Shown piece by piece: positions 8,999-17,776 of a stretch of DNA of 51,094 nucleotides (the first letter of the stretch is position 1; each line of letters begins with the position of its first letter). Below the pieces are notes generated by a model, which searched no databases, had not been told where the DNA came from, and saw nothing but the letters and a program-made list of their open reading frames with translations. The stretch lies in NCBI GenBank assembly GCA_964526225.1, contig CAZGLL010000011.1, positions 1 through 51,094 of the forward strand, in the 5' to 3' direction. The DNA is from DRYM01 sp964526225 (GTDB lineage: Archaea > Thermoproteota > Thermoprotei_A > EX4484-217-1). Made by a program: the position numbers and the translations under genes.

Positions 8999-10363
8999 TT
9001 AAATAGCTTTATTGTAGGATGTTACGGCTTTAACGAATTTCCCATACCCCTTATTCACTTGCAATTCCCCATTAAGAATCACTGGAACACCACGTATAAT
9101 TACTGTAGTAGGCCAACCATAAAGTTCCATACCCTCGTAGGGTGTCCATGGATTCTTGTAATGTAGATCCTCAGTTTTCACTATTTTCCTAAATTCCGGA
9201 TCTATTATTAATAAGTCTGCGTCTACCCCTACGGCTATTCTGCCTTTCATAGGCAATCCGAAAATTTTAGCTGGATTATACATGAGAACCTCTATAAGCC
9301 TTTTAAGTGACAATATTCCTTTCTTATACCCGTAAGTGAACATTATCGGTAATAATGTTTCTACTCCAGCAACACCTCCCCAAGCTTTCCAAATATCTTC
9401 CCATCCTACATCTTTTTCATCCTTACTACCGGGCGCGTGATCTGTCGTAACAATGTCTATTAAGCCGTTTATAAGGCCTTTCCACAGAGCGTCTACATGC
9501 TCTTTAGATCTAAGAGGAGGATTCATTTTAAGTAAAGGTCCCCACTTTTTAGCATCATCATATGTGAAAAGTAGATGATGTATGCAGACTTCTCCAGTAA
9601 CATCTAATCCGCGGGTTTTTGCGTATTTTAGAATATCTACAGCATATCTTGTTGTTATATGACATAAATGTAGTTTACCGCCTGCATATTCCACGTATCC
9701 AAGCAACTTTTCCATAGCAACTTTCTCAGCTATAGGAGATCTCGAGAGATGATGAATTACAGGATCTTTACGCCCAGTTCTCATAGCTTCGTTAATTCCG
9801 TCTTCAAGTATTGCTTCATCCTCTGCATGAACAGTTACGAGAACACCAAGTTTTTTAGTTAGCTTAAGCATCTTTATAAATACGTCATCCGTTGCCATGT
9901 AAGGTCGACATGTAAACATTTTGTAAGCTCTTATACCTCTTCTAGCAAGCTCAAGTACGTTGTTTATATTCTCCGATTTTATGAAACCTCCTTGAATTGA
10001 AAAATCTGTAAAAGCTTCTTTCTCACCTACCTCTATGTAGTGGTTTAAGATTTCAACATTGTCAATGTGCGTATCTAGGGGCATGACGATAACCGTGGTT
10101 ACTCCTCCAAAAGCAGCTGCAAGGGTTCCGTGGTAAAAATCTTCCCTATGCTTAAACCTTGGATCATAAATATGTGCATGAACATCTATTGCTCCGGGAA
10201 GAACGAGCCTACCTTTAGCATCTATTGTTGCTTCAGAATGCTCTCTTATCTCCTTAGATATGCTAACTATTTTCCCCTTTCTAATACCTATTTCTCCCTC
10301 AACAACATCTGATAATAACGCTATTTTTGCATTGATTATTTTTAAATCAAGATCCTTACTCAT
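8999..10363 (-). CDS. Hydantoinase/dihydropyrimidinase-family cyclic amidohydrolase
   Basis: Hydrolyses a cyclic amide (hydantoin, dihydropyrimidine or allantoin type) to an N-carbamoyl amino acid. All binuclear metal ligands of the family are visible: H62 and H64 in DVHAH, K148 in YKMF (the carbamylated lysine), H179 in TVHAEDE, H235 in LCHIT and D308 in TTDHAPG. I place the start at the ATG at 10363 because GAGGT lies just upstream; a GTG at 10384 in frame has no ribosome site. It is 454 residues. It sits directly behind the adenine deaminase on the same strand, like hyuA in bacterial purine-degradation clusters. Dihydroorotase is less likely because no pyrimidine-synthesis genes are present. 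Confidence 0.85.
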   Translation of the reverse strand: MSKDLDLKIINAKIALLSDVVEGEIGIRKGKIVSISKEIREHSEATIDAKGRLVLPGAIDVHAHIYDPRFKHREDFYHGTLAAAFGGVTTVIVMPLDTHIDNVEILNHYIEVGEKEAFTDFSIQGGFIKSENINNVLELARRGIRAYKMFTCRPYMATDDVFIKMLKLTKKLGVLVTVHAEDEAILEDGINEAMRTGRKDPVIHHLSRSPIAEKVAMEKLLGYVEYAGGKLHLCHITTRYAVDILKYAKTRGLDVTGEVCIHHLLFTYDDAKKWGPLLKMNPPLRSKEHVDALWKGLINGLIDIVTTDHAPGSKDEKDVGWEDIWKAWGGVAGVETLLPIMFTYGYKKGILSLKRLIEVLMYNPAKIFGLPMKGRIAVGVDADLLIIDPEFRKIVKTEDLHYKNPWTPYEGMELYGWPTTVIIRGVPVILNGELQVNKGYGKFVKAVTSYNKAI

Positions 10364-10396
10364 GATTAAACTAAACCTCAACACTTCATCTATAAG

Positions 10397-12190
10397 CTAT
10401 TGTTCAACAAAAACACTTACTACACTGTTTTTCATGACATCAAATAATCCTTTATCGAAAATTCTCAGCTCCGGAATAACTATTAGCCCTAATATTGAGA
10501 GTGTCATGTATGGATTGCTTAGTTTAGAACCTGCCTTTTTCGTTTCCTCAACGAGTTTATGTAACTCTTCAGCAACAACCTCTGCTGGTCTATCGCTTAA
10601 AATTCCAGCTATCGGGAGCTTAACTAAGGCTTTAACTGAGCCGTTTGCTACAAAGACTATTCCTCCGCTCGTTTCAACTATTTTGTTTACAGCATATGTC
10701 ATGTCGTTTTCGTTCACTCCAACAACAAGTATGTTATGGCTGTCGTGAGCTACTGATGAAGCAAGGGCACCATATTTGAAACCAAATCCGTGGACAAGTC
10801 CTAAACCAACTTTTCCTTCTCCGGTATATCGTTCAACCATAGCTATTTTCAAAATGTCTCTTTCGGTATCTGCAACTACTTCTCCATTAACCACTTTAAC
10901 GTCCATTATTAGATGTCTTGTAATTGCTTTATTAGGAACAATACCTATAACTCTTGCCTTAACTACACCCTTACTTATTGGGGCTTTTAGCTTAAAATCT
11001 TCAGGTAGAATTTTTTTATGAATATTTATGGTATTGTAGAGGTACTTGGGTATCTTATATTTCTTAGGGGGTTTCCATAGGGATTTTCCATTTTCCGCTA
11101 GAAGCTTTCCTCCTACAAACACTTTCTCAATGGAAACTTTTTCGAGATTGCTTAGAATTATGAAGTCTGCAAGTTTTCCTGGAGCTATTCCTCCTAGGTC
11201 ATCTTCTACTTTAAACCTACGTGCAACATTTATTGTTGCCATTTGAATGGCTTTTACCGGATCTAAGCCTAGCTCTATCGCTTTCCTAACAATGTAGTCC
11301 ATATGTCCTTCATGGATTATATCGTAGGGGTTTCTATCGTCTGTTGCGAACATTAGCATATGTGTGTCTATGCCGTAGTCAAGTATTGCTCTAATTGTTT
11401 TATCGAGATCTCTCCATGCACTCCCTTCTCTAAGCATTACATACATTCCTAACCTTGTTTTCTCAACTATTTCCCATGCTTCAACACTCTCATGATCCGA
11501 TGTTATTCCTGCGGAAACATAGGCCGCTAAATATTTTCCCGAAAGAGCTGGAGCATGACCATCAACCACTTTGTTCATGTTATGAGCTGAAGCAACTTTT
11601 TCGAGAATATCATCTCTTAGGTTTAATAGGCCGTGGAAGTCCATTACTTCTCCTAAACCTATGGTTTGGGGGTTTTCTAAAAGATCAGTTACCTCTTTAG
11701 CTTCTAAGACACCCCCTGTTGTATCCTCAGGTGTTGCAGGAACACATGATGGAACTTCAACGAAAATTCTTATAGGTGCCATTTTTGCTTCATTAAGAAA
11801 ATATTCGATCCCTCTTTTTCCTAACACATTAGCTATTTCATGGGGATCTATGAAAACCCCTGTTGTCCCATGGGGAAGAACTGCTTCTGAAAAATATAAG
11901 GGAGTAAGCATGCTACTCTCAATATGAATATGGGCGTCAAGGAAGCCTGGAATTAGTACCTTATTTTTACCATCAATAATCTTAGTGTTTAACCCTATTG
12001 TATGTGAAGCATCAGAACCTACATAAGCTATTCTTTCATCCTTAACTGCAACATCTATTCCTTCAAGGATTTCGCCTGTGTAAACGTTAACTAGAGAAAC
12101 ACCTTTAATGACGAGGTCTGCTTTCTCCTCACCTAAAGCTGTTGCTATTAATGTTCTCACAACTTCTTTATCAAATCTGGTTACGTGCAT
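10397..12190 (-). CDS. ade: Adenine deaminase
   Basis: AdeC-family enzyme converting adenine to hypoxanthine and ammonia. Its 597 residues, the metal motif DAHIHIESSM at 85-94 and the following FIDPHEIANVLG are diagnostic. Further blocks GHAPALSGK, ATDDRNP and the C-terminal AHDSHNILVVG match the two-domain architecture. The ATG is preceded by AAGGTG at a normal distance. It heads an operon with the hydantoinase 33 bases downstream and is divergent from an SsnA-like aminohydrolase, so three purine/pyrimidine ring hydrolases are adjacent. Confidence 0.95.
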   Translation of the reverse strand: MHVTRFDKEVVRTLIATALGEEKADLVIKGVSLVNVYTGEILEGIDVAVKDERIAYVGSDASHTIGLNTKIIDGKNKVLIPGFLDAHIHIESSMLTPLYFSEAVLPHGTTGVFIDPHEIANVLGKRGIEYFLNEAKMAPIRIFVEVPSCVPATPEDTTGGVLEAKEVTDLLENPQTIGLGEVMDFHGLLNLRDDILEKVASAHNMNKVVDGHAPALSGKYLAAYVSAGITSDHESVEAWEIVEKTRLGMYVMLREGSAWRDLDKTIRAILDYGIDTHMLMFATDDRNPYDIIHEGHMDYIVRKAIELGLDPVKAIQMATINVARRFKVEDDLGGIAPGKLADFIILSNLEKVSIEKVFVGGKLLAENGKSLWKPPKKYKIPKYLYNTINIHKKILPEDFKLKAPISKGVVKARVIGIVPNKAITRHLIMDVKVVNGEVVADTERDILKIAMVERYTGEGKVGLGLVHGFGFKYGALASSVAHDSHNILVVGVNENDMTYAVNKIVETSGGIVFVANGSVKALVKLPIAGILSDRPAEVVAEELHKLVEETKKAGSKLSNPYMTLSILGLIVIPELRIFDKGLFDVMKNSVVSVFVEQ

Positions 12191-12488
12191 TTCTGTAGCA
12201 CCTTAAAAGGTTAAGTTGTGTTAAGAAGTGCCAATTGCCGTTCTTTTTAGACTAAATTTACCTTGCCCATATTTGAGTTTTATAGTTAATGAAAGCTATG
12301 GTTTAACTTGTCATCCAAGATAAATGCTTGTTTAAAAGCTTATTGGAAAGAACGGATTTTTGAAGCATCTATCTTTTAAAAATTCTCTTTAAACATGAAT
12401 TTCCCAACATTCTTAGAATTATCAATACATGGTTATTCAGCAAAATTATTTCTCATATCAACATATCAAAAATATAGGTGAAAATACT
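12191..12488. promoter_or_regulatory. Divergent control region between adenine deaminase and SsnA-like gene
   Basis: Nearly 300 bases without a gene. Reading towards ade, CTATAAAAC around 12276-12285 is a plausible TATA box about 65 bases plus spacing before the start. Reading towards the aminohydrolase, CTTTTAAAAATTC at about 12371-12381 and CTTTAAAC at about 12388 are candidates. No riboswitch-like fold or clear palindrome was seen. Both promoters facing away from one short region would allow co-regulation. Confidence 0.35.
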
Positions 12489-13883
12489 ATGGCAGACATT
12501 TACATTCGAGGAGGTTTTATTGTGACTATTGATAGTGAACGTAGAATAATTAGAGATGGAGCCGTAGCTATAGAGGATGGAAAGATAATTGCTGTTGGTA
12601 AAAGGGAGGAGCTAGATAAGGACTTTAAAGAACATTCTAAAAGGGTAATCGATGCGTCTAGGAAAATAGTTATGCCCGGACTTGTAGACTTACATGTCCA
12701 CATGGCCCAAGCGATGATTAGAGGTATGGCGCAGTATGTTAGGCTTATTCCATGGCTTAAAGACTATGTTTGGCCTTTACAGGGAAATTACACTAAAGAG
12801 GATGGGAAAACAAGTGCCCTACTATGTATGATTGAAATGATAAAGTCTGGAACCACAACATTTCTTGAAGTTGGTTTATCGGGAAGATATGGTGTTGAAG
12901 GAATAGCTGAAGCTTTAGAGAGAATAGGTATGAGAGGAGTCCTTGGAAGACACATCATGGACACTCCAGGTTATGCAACAGAGGAGAATATTATTCATCC
13001 AGGTCTTGTAGAGACTAAAGAGGAGGGTATGAAGGAAGTTCTACACATGTATCAACGCTGGCACGGTAAACACGGAAGAATTTTTGTATGGTTCGCACCT
13101 AGAACCCCAGGTGCTGTTTCCGTGGAAACCTATCGAGAAATAGTTGCTAAGGCTAAGGAGCTAGGAATAGGAATTACAATGCATCTAGCTGAGGTTAAGG
13201 AAGATGTAGAATATTTCAAGAGAAACTTCGGTATGAAACCTGTAGAGTTCGTTAAGTGGCTAGGAATGGTGGGACCAAACGTTATCTTAGCACATACTGT
13301 ATGGGTTAGCGATGAAGAAATAGAGATCCTAGCTAAAACAGGAACCCATGTAGCACATAATCCATCATGCAACATGAAATTAGGATCGGGACTAACACCT
13401 GTAGCTAAAATGCTTAAGGCAGGAGTTAACGTTGGTTTAGGTTGTGATGGAGGTCCAAGTAATGATAATTACGATATGATTGAGGAAATGAAAATAGCGG
13501 CTTTAGGGCAATCATTAGTAAACATGGATCCTGCAGTAATGTCTGCTGAGGAGGTTGTTGAAATGGCTACTATTAATGGAGCTAAAGCCCTAGGATTAGA
13601 AAAAGAAATAGGATCAATAGAGGCAGGCAAAAAAGCAGACATAATACTTATAGATTATTGGAAACCTCACTTAATACCAATGTTTAATCCAATAACGCAC
13701 TTAGTATATGCTGCTCAAGGACAGGATGTTGATACCGTAATTATAGATGGGAAGATAATTATGGAGCATAGGAAAATATTGATCGTTAATGAGGAAAAAG
13801 TTCTCGAAGAAGCTGAGAAAAGAGGTTTCGATGTCATTAAGAGAGCAGGGATAGAGCCGAAAATAAACTGGCCGGTGATTTAG
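12489..13883 (+). CDS. SsnA/TrzA-family aminohydrolase (cyclic amidine deaminase)
   Basis: A mononuclear-metal amidohydrolase of the group containing SsnA, TrzA, guanine deaminase and S-adenosylhomocysteine deaminase. Ligands seen are H69 and H71 in DLHVH, the HLAEV histidine, AHTVW and the aspartate of GCDGGPSNDN. I start at the ATG at 12489, eight bases after AGGTG, rather than the upstream in-frame ATG at 12429 whose 20 extra residues precede the conserved ADIYIRGG beta-strand. Length is then 464 residues. It is divergent from adenine deaminase and hydantoinase. Substrates could be guanine, another purine-ring intermediate or an S-adenosyl-derived adenine. Confidence 0.85.
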   Translation: MADIYIRGGFIVTIDSERRIIRDGAVAIEDGKIIAVGKREELDKDFKEHSKRVIDASRKIVMPGLVDLHVHMAQAMIRGMAQYVRLIPWLKDYVWPLQGNYTKEDGKTSALLCMIEMIKSGTTTFLEVGLSGRYGVEGIAEALERIGMRGVLGRHIMDTPGYATEENIIHPGLVETKEEGMKEVLHMYQRWHGKHGRIFVWFAPRTPGAVSVETYREIVAKAKELGIGITMHLAEVKEDVEYFKRNFGMKPVEFVKWLGMVGPNVILAHTVWVSDEEIEILAKTGTHVAHNPSCNMKLGSGLTPVAKMLKAGVNVGLGCDGGPSNDNYDMIEEMKIAALGQSLVNMDPAVMSAEEVVEMATINGAKALGLEKEIGSIEAGKKADIILIDYWKPHLIPMFNPITHLVYAAQGQDVDTVIIDGKIIMEHRKILIVNEEKVLEEAEKRGFDVIKRAGIEPKINWPVI

Positions 13884-13886
13884 ACC

Positions 13887-14786
13887 TTATTTTAGCGCCT
13901 TACCGCAACATGGGCAAAATACCCTATTGCTTGTAAATTCGCAACCACAATATGGACATTTATTTAAGCTTGTTTTCGCAAAAACATTCCTTCTAAGTCT
14001 ATCGGGTTTTTTCTCATATTTCTTAGCAACCATCACAGCTCCTTCCATCAAAAGTATCATGGGTATGAATAGTACAAAGTCCGCTATGGGTCCTCCATCA
14101 GGCGTTATTATTGCGGTCAGTATGAACAGTATTACATAGAAAATCCCTCGATTCTTTGTTATAATGGATGTGTCTATAAACCCTAGCCTTACGAGAAGAA
14201 CGAAAATTACAGGGAAAGTAAAAGCTAAGCCTGTGAGTAAAGAAACAACAAATACTAAACCGTAGAAATCGCTTACGTAAATATAAGGTCGCGCACCAAC
14301 AATCGAATAAAATGGTAACGACGCTTTTATTAGAAATGGAACAAGGAGGAATAAGCCAAAAAGCGCCCCTAATGTGAAAAGTATTCCAAATGACATTAAG
14401 TGTGGATACACTATCTGTTTCTCGTGAGGATAGAGTGCGGGATCAATGTACTTGTAGACTTCATATATTATAACAGGCATACTTATAATCACACCTAGAA
14501 TAAATGACGATATAAGGTATAGTTCTATTGGCGCCATAAACTTCATCCCTATGAGTACTACGCCCTTAGGTAAGGCATATGTTCTTATGAAGTCAAGTAT
14601 TACAGCTATAAGTGGTCTATAAAACTCAAAAGGATTTTCTAAAAAGCTTAAATCGCCTGGAATAATCATTAATGCAAGTGTTGTTACACCAACACTTATA
14701 GCTATTACCTTTAGTCTCTGCCTAAGCTCTTCAACATGTTTTTCAACAGGTTGGATTTCATCGATAGAAGTCTCTTTTTCACCCAT
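13887..14786 (-). CDS. tatC: Sec-independent translocase TatC with C-terminal zinc ribbon
   Basis: The polytopic core of the twin-arginine translocase. The N-terminal HVEELRQRLKVI and GALFGLFLLVPFLI with six hydrophobic segments are typical TatC. Unusually, the last 25 residues form a zinc-ribbon-like knuckle pair, CPYC at 279-282 and CPCC at 293-296, after the last membrane helix and so presumably in the cytoplasm. The ATG at 14786 is chosen over a TTG two codons earlier. TatA lies about 50 bases upstream on the same strand, and the BMP binding protein with a twin-arginine signal is next. The ribbon is not part of the core TatC fold and may be a lineage-specific addition. Confidence 0.9.
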   Translation of the reverse strand: MGEKETSIDEIQPVEKHVEELRQRLKVIAISVGVTTLALMIIPGDLSFLENPFEFYRPLIAVILDFIRTYALPKGVVLIGMKFMAPIELYLISSFILGVIISMPVIIYEVYKYIDPALYPHEKQIVYPHLMSFGILFTLGALFGLFLLVPFLIKASLPFYSIVGARPYIYVSDFYGLVFVVSLLTGLAFTFPVIFVLLVRLGFIDTSIITKNRGIFYVILFILTAIITPDGGPIADFVLFIPMILLMEGAVMVAKKYEKKPDRLRRNVFAKTSLNKCPYCGCEFTSNRVFCPCCGKALK

Positions 14787-14838
14787 GGACAACCACTAAT
14801 GCTGTATTTAGGAGGACTAAAAAAGTATTTTACATTGT

Positions 14839-15135
14839 TTATTTTAAGCTTATTTTTTTGGCTTTAGTTTTCTCCATTATTTCTTGAAGTATTTGCTCCT
14901 TAGTTTTACCCTCAGTTTTTATACCTAAACTCTTAGCTAACTCAATTATCTTCTCATCAACGTTTTCTTCGGCTTTACTTTGAGGTTCCTCAATTATTCC
15001 TTTTGACGCTTTTTCAAATTCTCTCTTTGCTTCACCTATCGCTCTAGCTAGTTGAGGCAGTTTTTGAGGACCCCATAGTATTAGTAAACCTATAAATATT
15101 AAAATAAGGACCCATTCCCACGACGTTATTACCAT
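14839..15135 (-). CDS. tatA: Sec-independent translocase subunit TatA
   Basis: A 98-residue protein with one N-terminal membrane helix (residues 8-21), a WGPQKLPQLAR hinge and an amphipathic helix AIGEAKREFEKASKG, exactly the TatA/E layout. A charged tail follows and ends in lysines. The ribosome site GGAGGT lies 12 bases before the ATG. It precedes tatC on the same strand. TatA forms the pore that TatC recruits for folded, twin-arginine-bearing exports. Confidence 0.9.
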   Translation of the reverse strand: MVITSWEWVLILIFIGLLILWGPQKLPQLARAIGEAKREFEKASKGIIEEPQSKAEENVDEKIIELAKSLGIKTEGKTKEQILQEIMEKTKAKKISLK

Positions 15136-15187
15136 TTTTAAGCTAATACCTCCTCTTTATGCTCTGAAGATATTTGTTAAGAAGTAG

Positions 15188-15231
15188 TTTATAAGTTTTA
15201 CAGAGCATATGGTAGAGTCATATGGTAGAGT
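15188..15231 (-). promoter_or_regulatory. tatAC promoter with upstream 13-bp tandem direct repeat
   Basis: Two perfect head-to-tail copies of CATATGGTAGAGT (plus-strand reading) occupy 15206-15231. Reading on the minus strand, a TATA-like CTTATAAAC at about 15188-15197 follows roughly ten bases later, in position to drive tatA at 15135. Direct repeats immediately upstream of TATA are the usual place for an archaeal activator site. The repeat is certain; its function is inferred. Confidence 0.45.
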
Positions 15232-15275
15232 TTAATAAAAAAAGTTTTGTATTTTGTAATTTTGTATCTATAGAT

Positions 15276-16649
15276 TTAGCCCTTAGGTAGGGGTTCTACT
15301 ACGCCATATACGAACCAGTCAATGCTCCATAGTAGGTCGTGGTCTGCTACTTCTCCGGGCTTAATTCTTACATTACCTTCCTGATCAACTATTCCCTCCT
15401 TACCTGTTAACATCTTGAATAGTTCAGCCCAGAAACCGCCGTTCCATGGATCCCAATACTTCTGCTTCATAAGGCCTGTCTTAGATATTATAAGGTCTAT
15501 TGCCCATTCCGGTACGCCTTTCTTCATAAGCTCGGTTCTCATGTCACCCCATTCCGGTGCCCAATAGTATGCTGCACCTGTTCCTTTTCTCCACCCTTCA
15601 ATTGTGTCTGCTCCATCACCCATTAGCCACCATAGATCCATGCTTCTAGGTATTCCCGCTAGGTGGTATGCTAATATATACTCATACATTTTACCCCAAT
15701 CTACTAGTTGGCCCATTAAGTGAGCGTTCGGTCCATAATCTATCATGCTACTGTAGTGGCTGTAACTCCATACCTTTCTTCCCTGTGCTTGAAATTCTTC
15801 TGCAACTTGAAGTACTGCTGGCGAATCTTCTGTAAATGCAAGTACGTCTGCGTTGAACTGGTTTACTAATGTTCTAGCGGCGTCAGCAGCTGCTGTCGGA
15901 TCATACCATGCGTAAAGCCATTTAACGTGAACTTCCGCCTTCTTTAGGTCATCTAATGATAACTCTCCTCTCCTATATCTATGATACAGTCCTTCCCAAA
16001 TGCCTAGAACCCAGCTGTCAATATGTCTTACTACTTCAGGTATAGGGAATGCAGCGACATATCCGAACTTAAGCGTTTCCGAAATCGCTCCGGCAACTAT
16101 ACCATTTATGTAGTATGGCTGGTAGAGCTCTATGAAGTATGTTCCCATGTTTTCCCATCGTTTATAGCCGGAGCAGTGCCAGAACCATAAGTCTGGGTGT
16201 TTCTTGGCCGCTTCAAGTGTCTGATCCATGAATCCGAAGCTTGTTGCAAATATTATTTTAGCTCCTTGATCAATGAGGCTTTCAATCGCGGAACCAACTT
16301 GAGCTTCAGGCACACTTTCAATGTATGCTGTTTCTATTTTGTCTCCAAAAACTTTCTGTACATATTCTCTACCAGTGTTGTGACCGTATGACCATCCATA
16401 ATCACCTACTGGTCCAACATATATAAAACCAACTTTTATTTTCTCAGCTGCTGGAGCAACAGTTTTGGTAACGGTTTGCGTTACAGTTGTAGGTGCTCCG
16501 CCAGCAGTTACAGTTGTTGTTTCAGTTACTGTTTTAGTAACCTCCTTAGCTGGCGCAGCAGCATATCCTCCTCCTAAGCCGAGCGCCGCACCGACGAGAA
16601 GTCCCCCAATTAGGCCTTTAAGGAAGTCTCTCCTAGAAACTTCACCCAT
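15276..16649 (-). CDS. BMP-family (PnrA/Med-like) nucleoside ABC transporter binding protein, Tat substrate
   Basis: The extracytoplasmic receptor of a BMP-type importer; characterised relatives bind purine nucleosides. The N-terminus SRRDFLKG (R6-R7) followed by a glycine-rich hydrophobic stretch is a twin-arginine signal. A Thr/Val-rich linker spans about residues 36-67, then KVGFIYVGPVGDYGWSYGH begins the periplasmic-binding fold typical of BMP proteins. The SD-like AAAGGGG precedes the ATG. Two permeases and an ATPase lie upstream on the same strand, completing the transporter, and tatA/tatC follow downstream. At 457 residues it is longer than PnrA (about 330), with extra Trp/Tyr-rich sequence near the C-terminus, so its ligand may differ from plain nucleosides. 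Confidence 0.88.
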   Translation of the reverse strand: MGEVSRRDFLKGLIGGLLVGAALGLGGGYAAAPAKEVTKTVTETTTVTAGGAPTTVTQTVTKTVAPAAEKIKVGFIYVGPVGDYGWSYGHNTGREYVQKVFGDKIETAYIESVPEAQVGSAIESLIDQGAKIIFATSFGFMDQTLEAAKKHPDLWFWHCSGYKRWENMGTYFIELYQPYYINGIVAGAISETLKFGYVAAFPIPEVVRHIDSWVLGIWEGLYHRYRRGELSLDDLKKAEVHVKWLYAWYDPTAAADAARTLVNQFNADVLAFTEDSPAVLQVAEEFQAQGRKVWSYSHYSSMIDYGPNAHLMGQLVDWGKMYEYILAYHLAGIPRSMDLWWLMGDGADTIEGWRKGTGAAYYWAPEWGDMRTELMKKGVPEWAIDLIISKTGLMKQKYWDPWNGGFWAELFKMLTGKEGIVDQEGNVRIKPGEVADHDLLWSIDWFVYGVVEPLPKG

Positions 16650-16702
16650 ATAGAGAAACCCCTTTCAATGAACTTTCTACATCATAATTTTATCTTGCAT
16701 GG

Positions 16703-16720
16703 TTTATAAATCTTTATAAA
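16703..16720 (-). promoter_or_regulatory. Twin TATA-like boxes before the BMP binding-protein gene
   Basis: On the minus strand TTTATAAAG and TTTATAAAC occur back to back. The second is about 57 bases before the ATG at 16649, leaving room for a 30-base leader with the AAAGGGG ribosome site. A separate promoter would let the binding protein be expressed above the permeases, a common arrangement. Inference from position. Confidence 0.4.
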
Positions 16721-16807
16721 AAAGTTTATTGCAGAAACGTTAAGTAGTTAAGTAACAGGTTTTTTCCATAATTTTTATTTTAAAATATATGTGTAAAAAG
16801 GGAGGCT

Positions 16808-17767
16808 TTACTCTCTTGAGTAAGGTTTACCCAGCGCCTCCGGTGCCCCTATTCTTTTCCTTAGAGCTTCAATAGACATTATAGTTAGTATTATTATTGC
16901 TGAAATATGTGGTACAGCTTTGAGCATTACTACTGCTGTTCCTCCAAAGTATCCCTGAAGCCAGTAGAATGATGCTTCAAGTGCTCCGAAGAAATACGCT
17001 CCTATAATTGCTCTTAGGGGATCCCAAAACGCGAAAATTACCAGCGCAATAGCTATCCATCCTCTACCTAAAATTACTGCTACACCAGCTATCTGAGTGA
17101 CTATTTTCATTATAAGATATCCTCCTGCAACACCAGCTAAACCCCCACCTATGATTGTCGTTATATATCTTAACCTGAACACATTTATTCCAGCAGCATC
17201 TGCAGCAGCCGGGTTTTCACCTACAGATCTAATGTTAAGACCTATTCTCGTTCTGTAAAGTATAAACCATAACAGTATTCCTAAGAATAGTCCGAAATAC
17301 ACCATAACATCTAAGCTAAACAAGCTACCTATCACTGGTATGTCGCTTAAGCCTGGAATTCTTATTGATGTAAATGTTGTTTTAATTTTAGGTATTTTAA
17401 GTAGTGCCTGCGGTCCTAGAATAACGTCTCTCGCATATCCTCTAAAGGTAACTCCTATTCCTACCCCGAAAATGTAAATAGCCAATCCACTCGCGAACTG
17501 ATTTAGCTTAAGAGATACTGTAGCAAAAGCATGTACTGCCGCTAAAGCGGCGGCTACTACGAAAGCCGCTAATATGCCTAGCCAGGCATTTTCTGTAATT
17601 AGAGCAACTACAATAGCTACTGTAGCTCCTATTTCCATAAGCCCTTCTAAACCTAAATCGACAACGCCTGCTCTTTCAGATAAAACCTCACCTAAAGTGG
17701 CTATTAGATAGACAGTACCCATTGTTAATGCTTGTACTAGGAATAGATTTACTGGGTCAAGGTTCAT
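16808..17767 (-). CDS. BMP-type nucleoside ABC transporter permease (NupQ/YufQ-like)
   Basis: A polytopic protein of 319 residues from the branched-chain/simple-sugar permease superfamily. The opening QALTMGTVYLIATLGEVLSERAG and the motif GLEGLMEIGA resemble the second permease of YufP/YufQ nucleoside importers. The conserved cytoplasmic coupling loop reads GENPAAADAAGINVFRLRY near residue 178. It starts nine bases after the first permease stops and so belongs to the same operon. It forms half of the channel. Confidence 0.9.
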   Translation of the reverse strand: MNLDPVNLFLVQALTMGTVYLIATLGEVLSERAGVVDLGLEGLMEIGATVAIVVALITENAWLGILAAFVVAAALAAVHAFATVSLKLNQFASGLAIYIFGVGIGVTFRGYARDVILGPQALLKIPKIKTTFTSIRIPGLSDIPVIGSLFSLDVMVYFGLFLGILLWFILYRTRIGLNIRSVGENPAAADAAGINVFRLRYITTIIGGGLAGVAGGYLIMKIVTQIAGVAVILGRGWIAIALVIFAFWDPLRAIIGAYFFGALEASFYWLQGYFGGTAVVMLKAVPHISAIIILTIMSIEALRKRIGAPEALGKPYSRE

Positions 17768-17776
17768 CAGTTATTT

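Noticed and set aside
10776..11927. Several plus-strand frames inside adenine deaminase
   Set aside because: Antisense shadows of a well-conserved gene with no independent signals.
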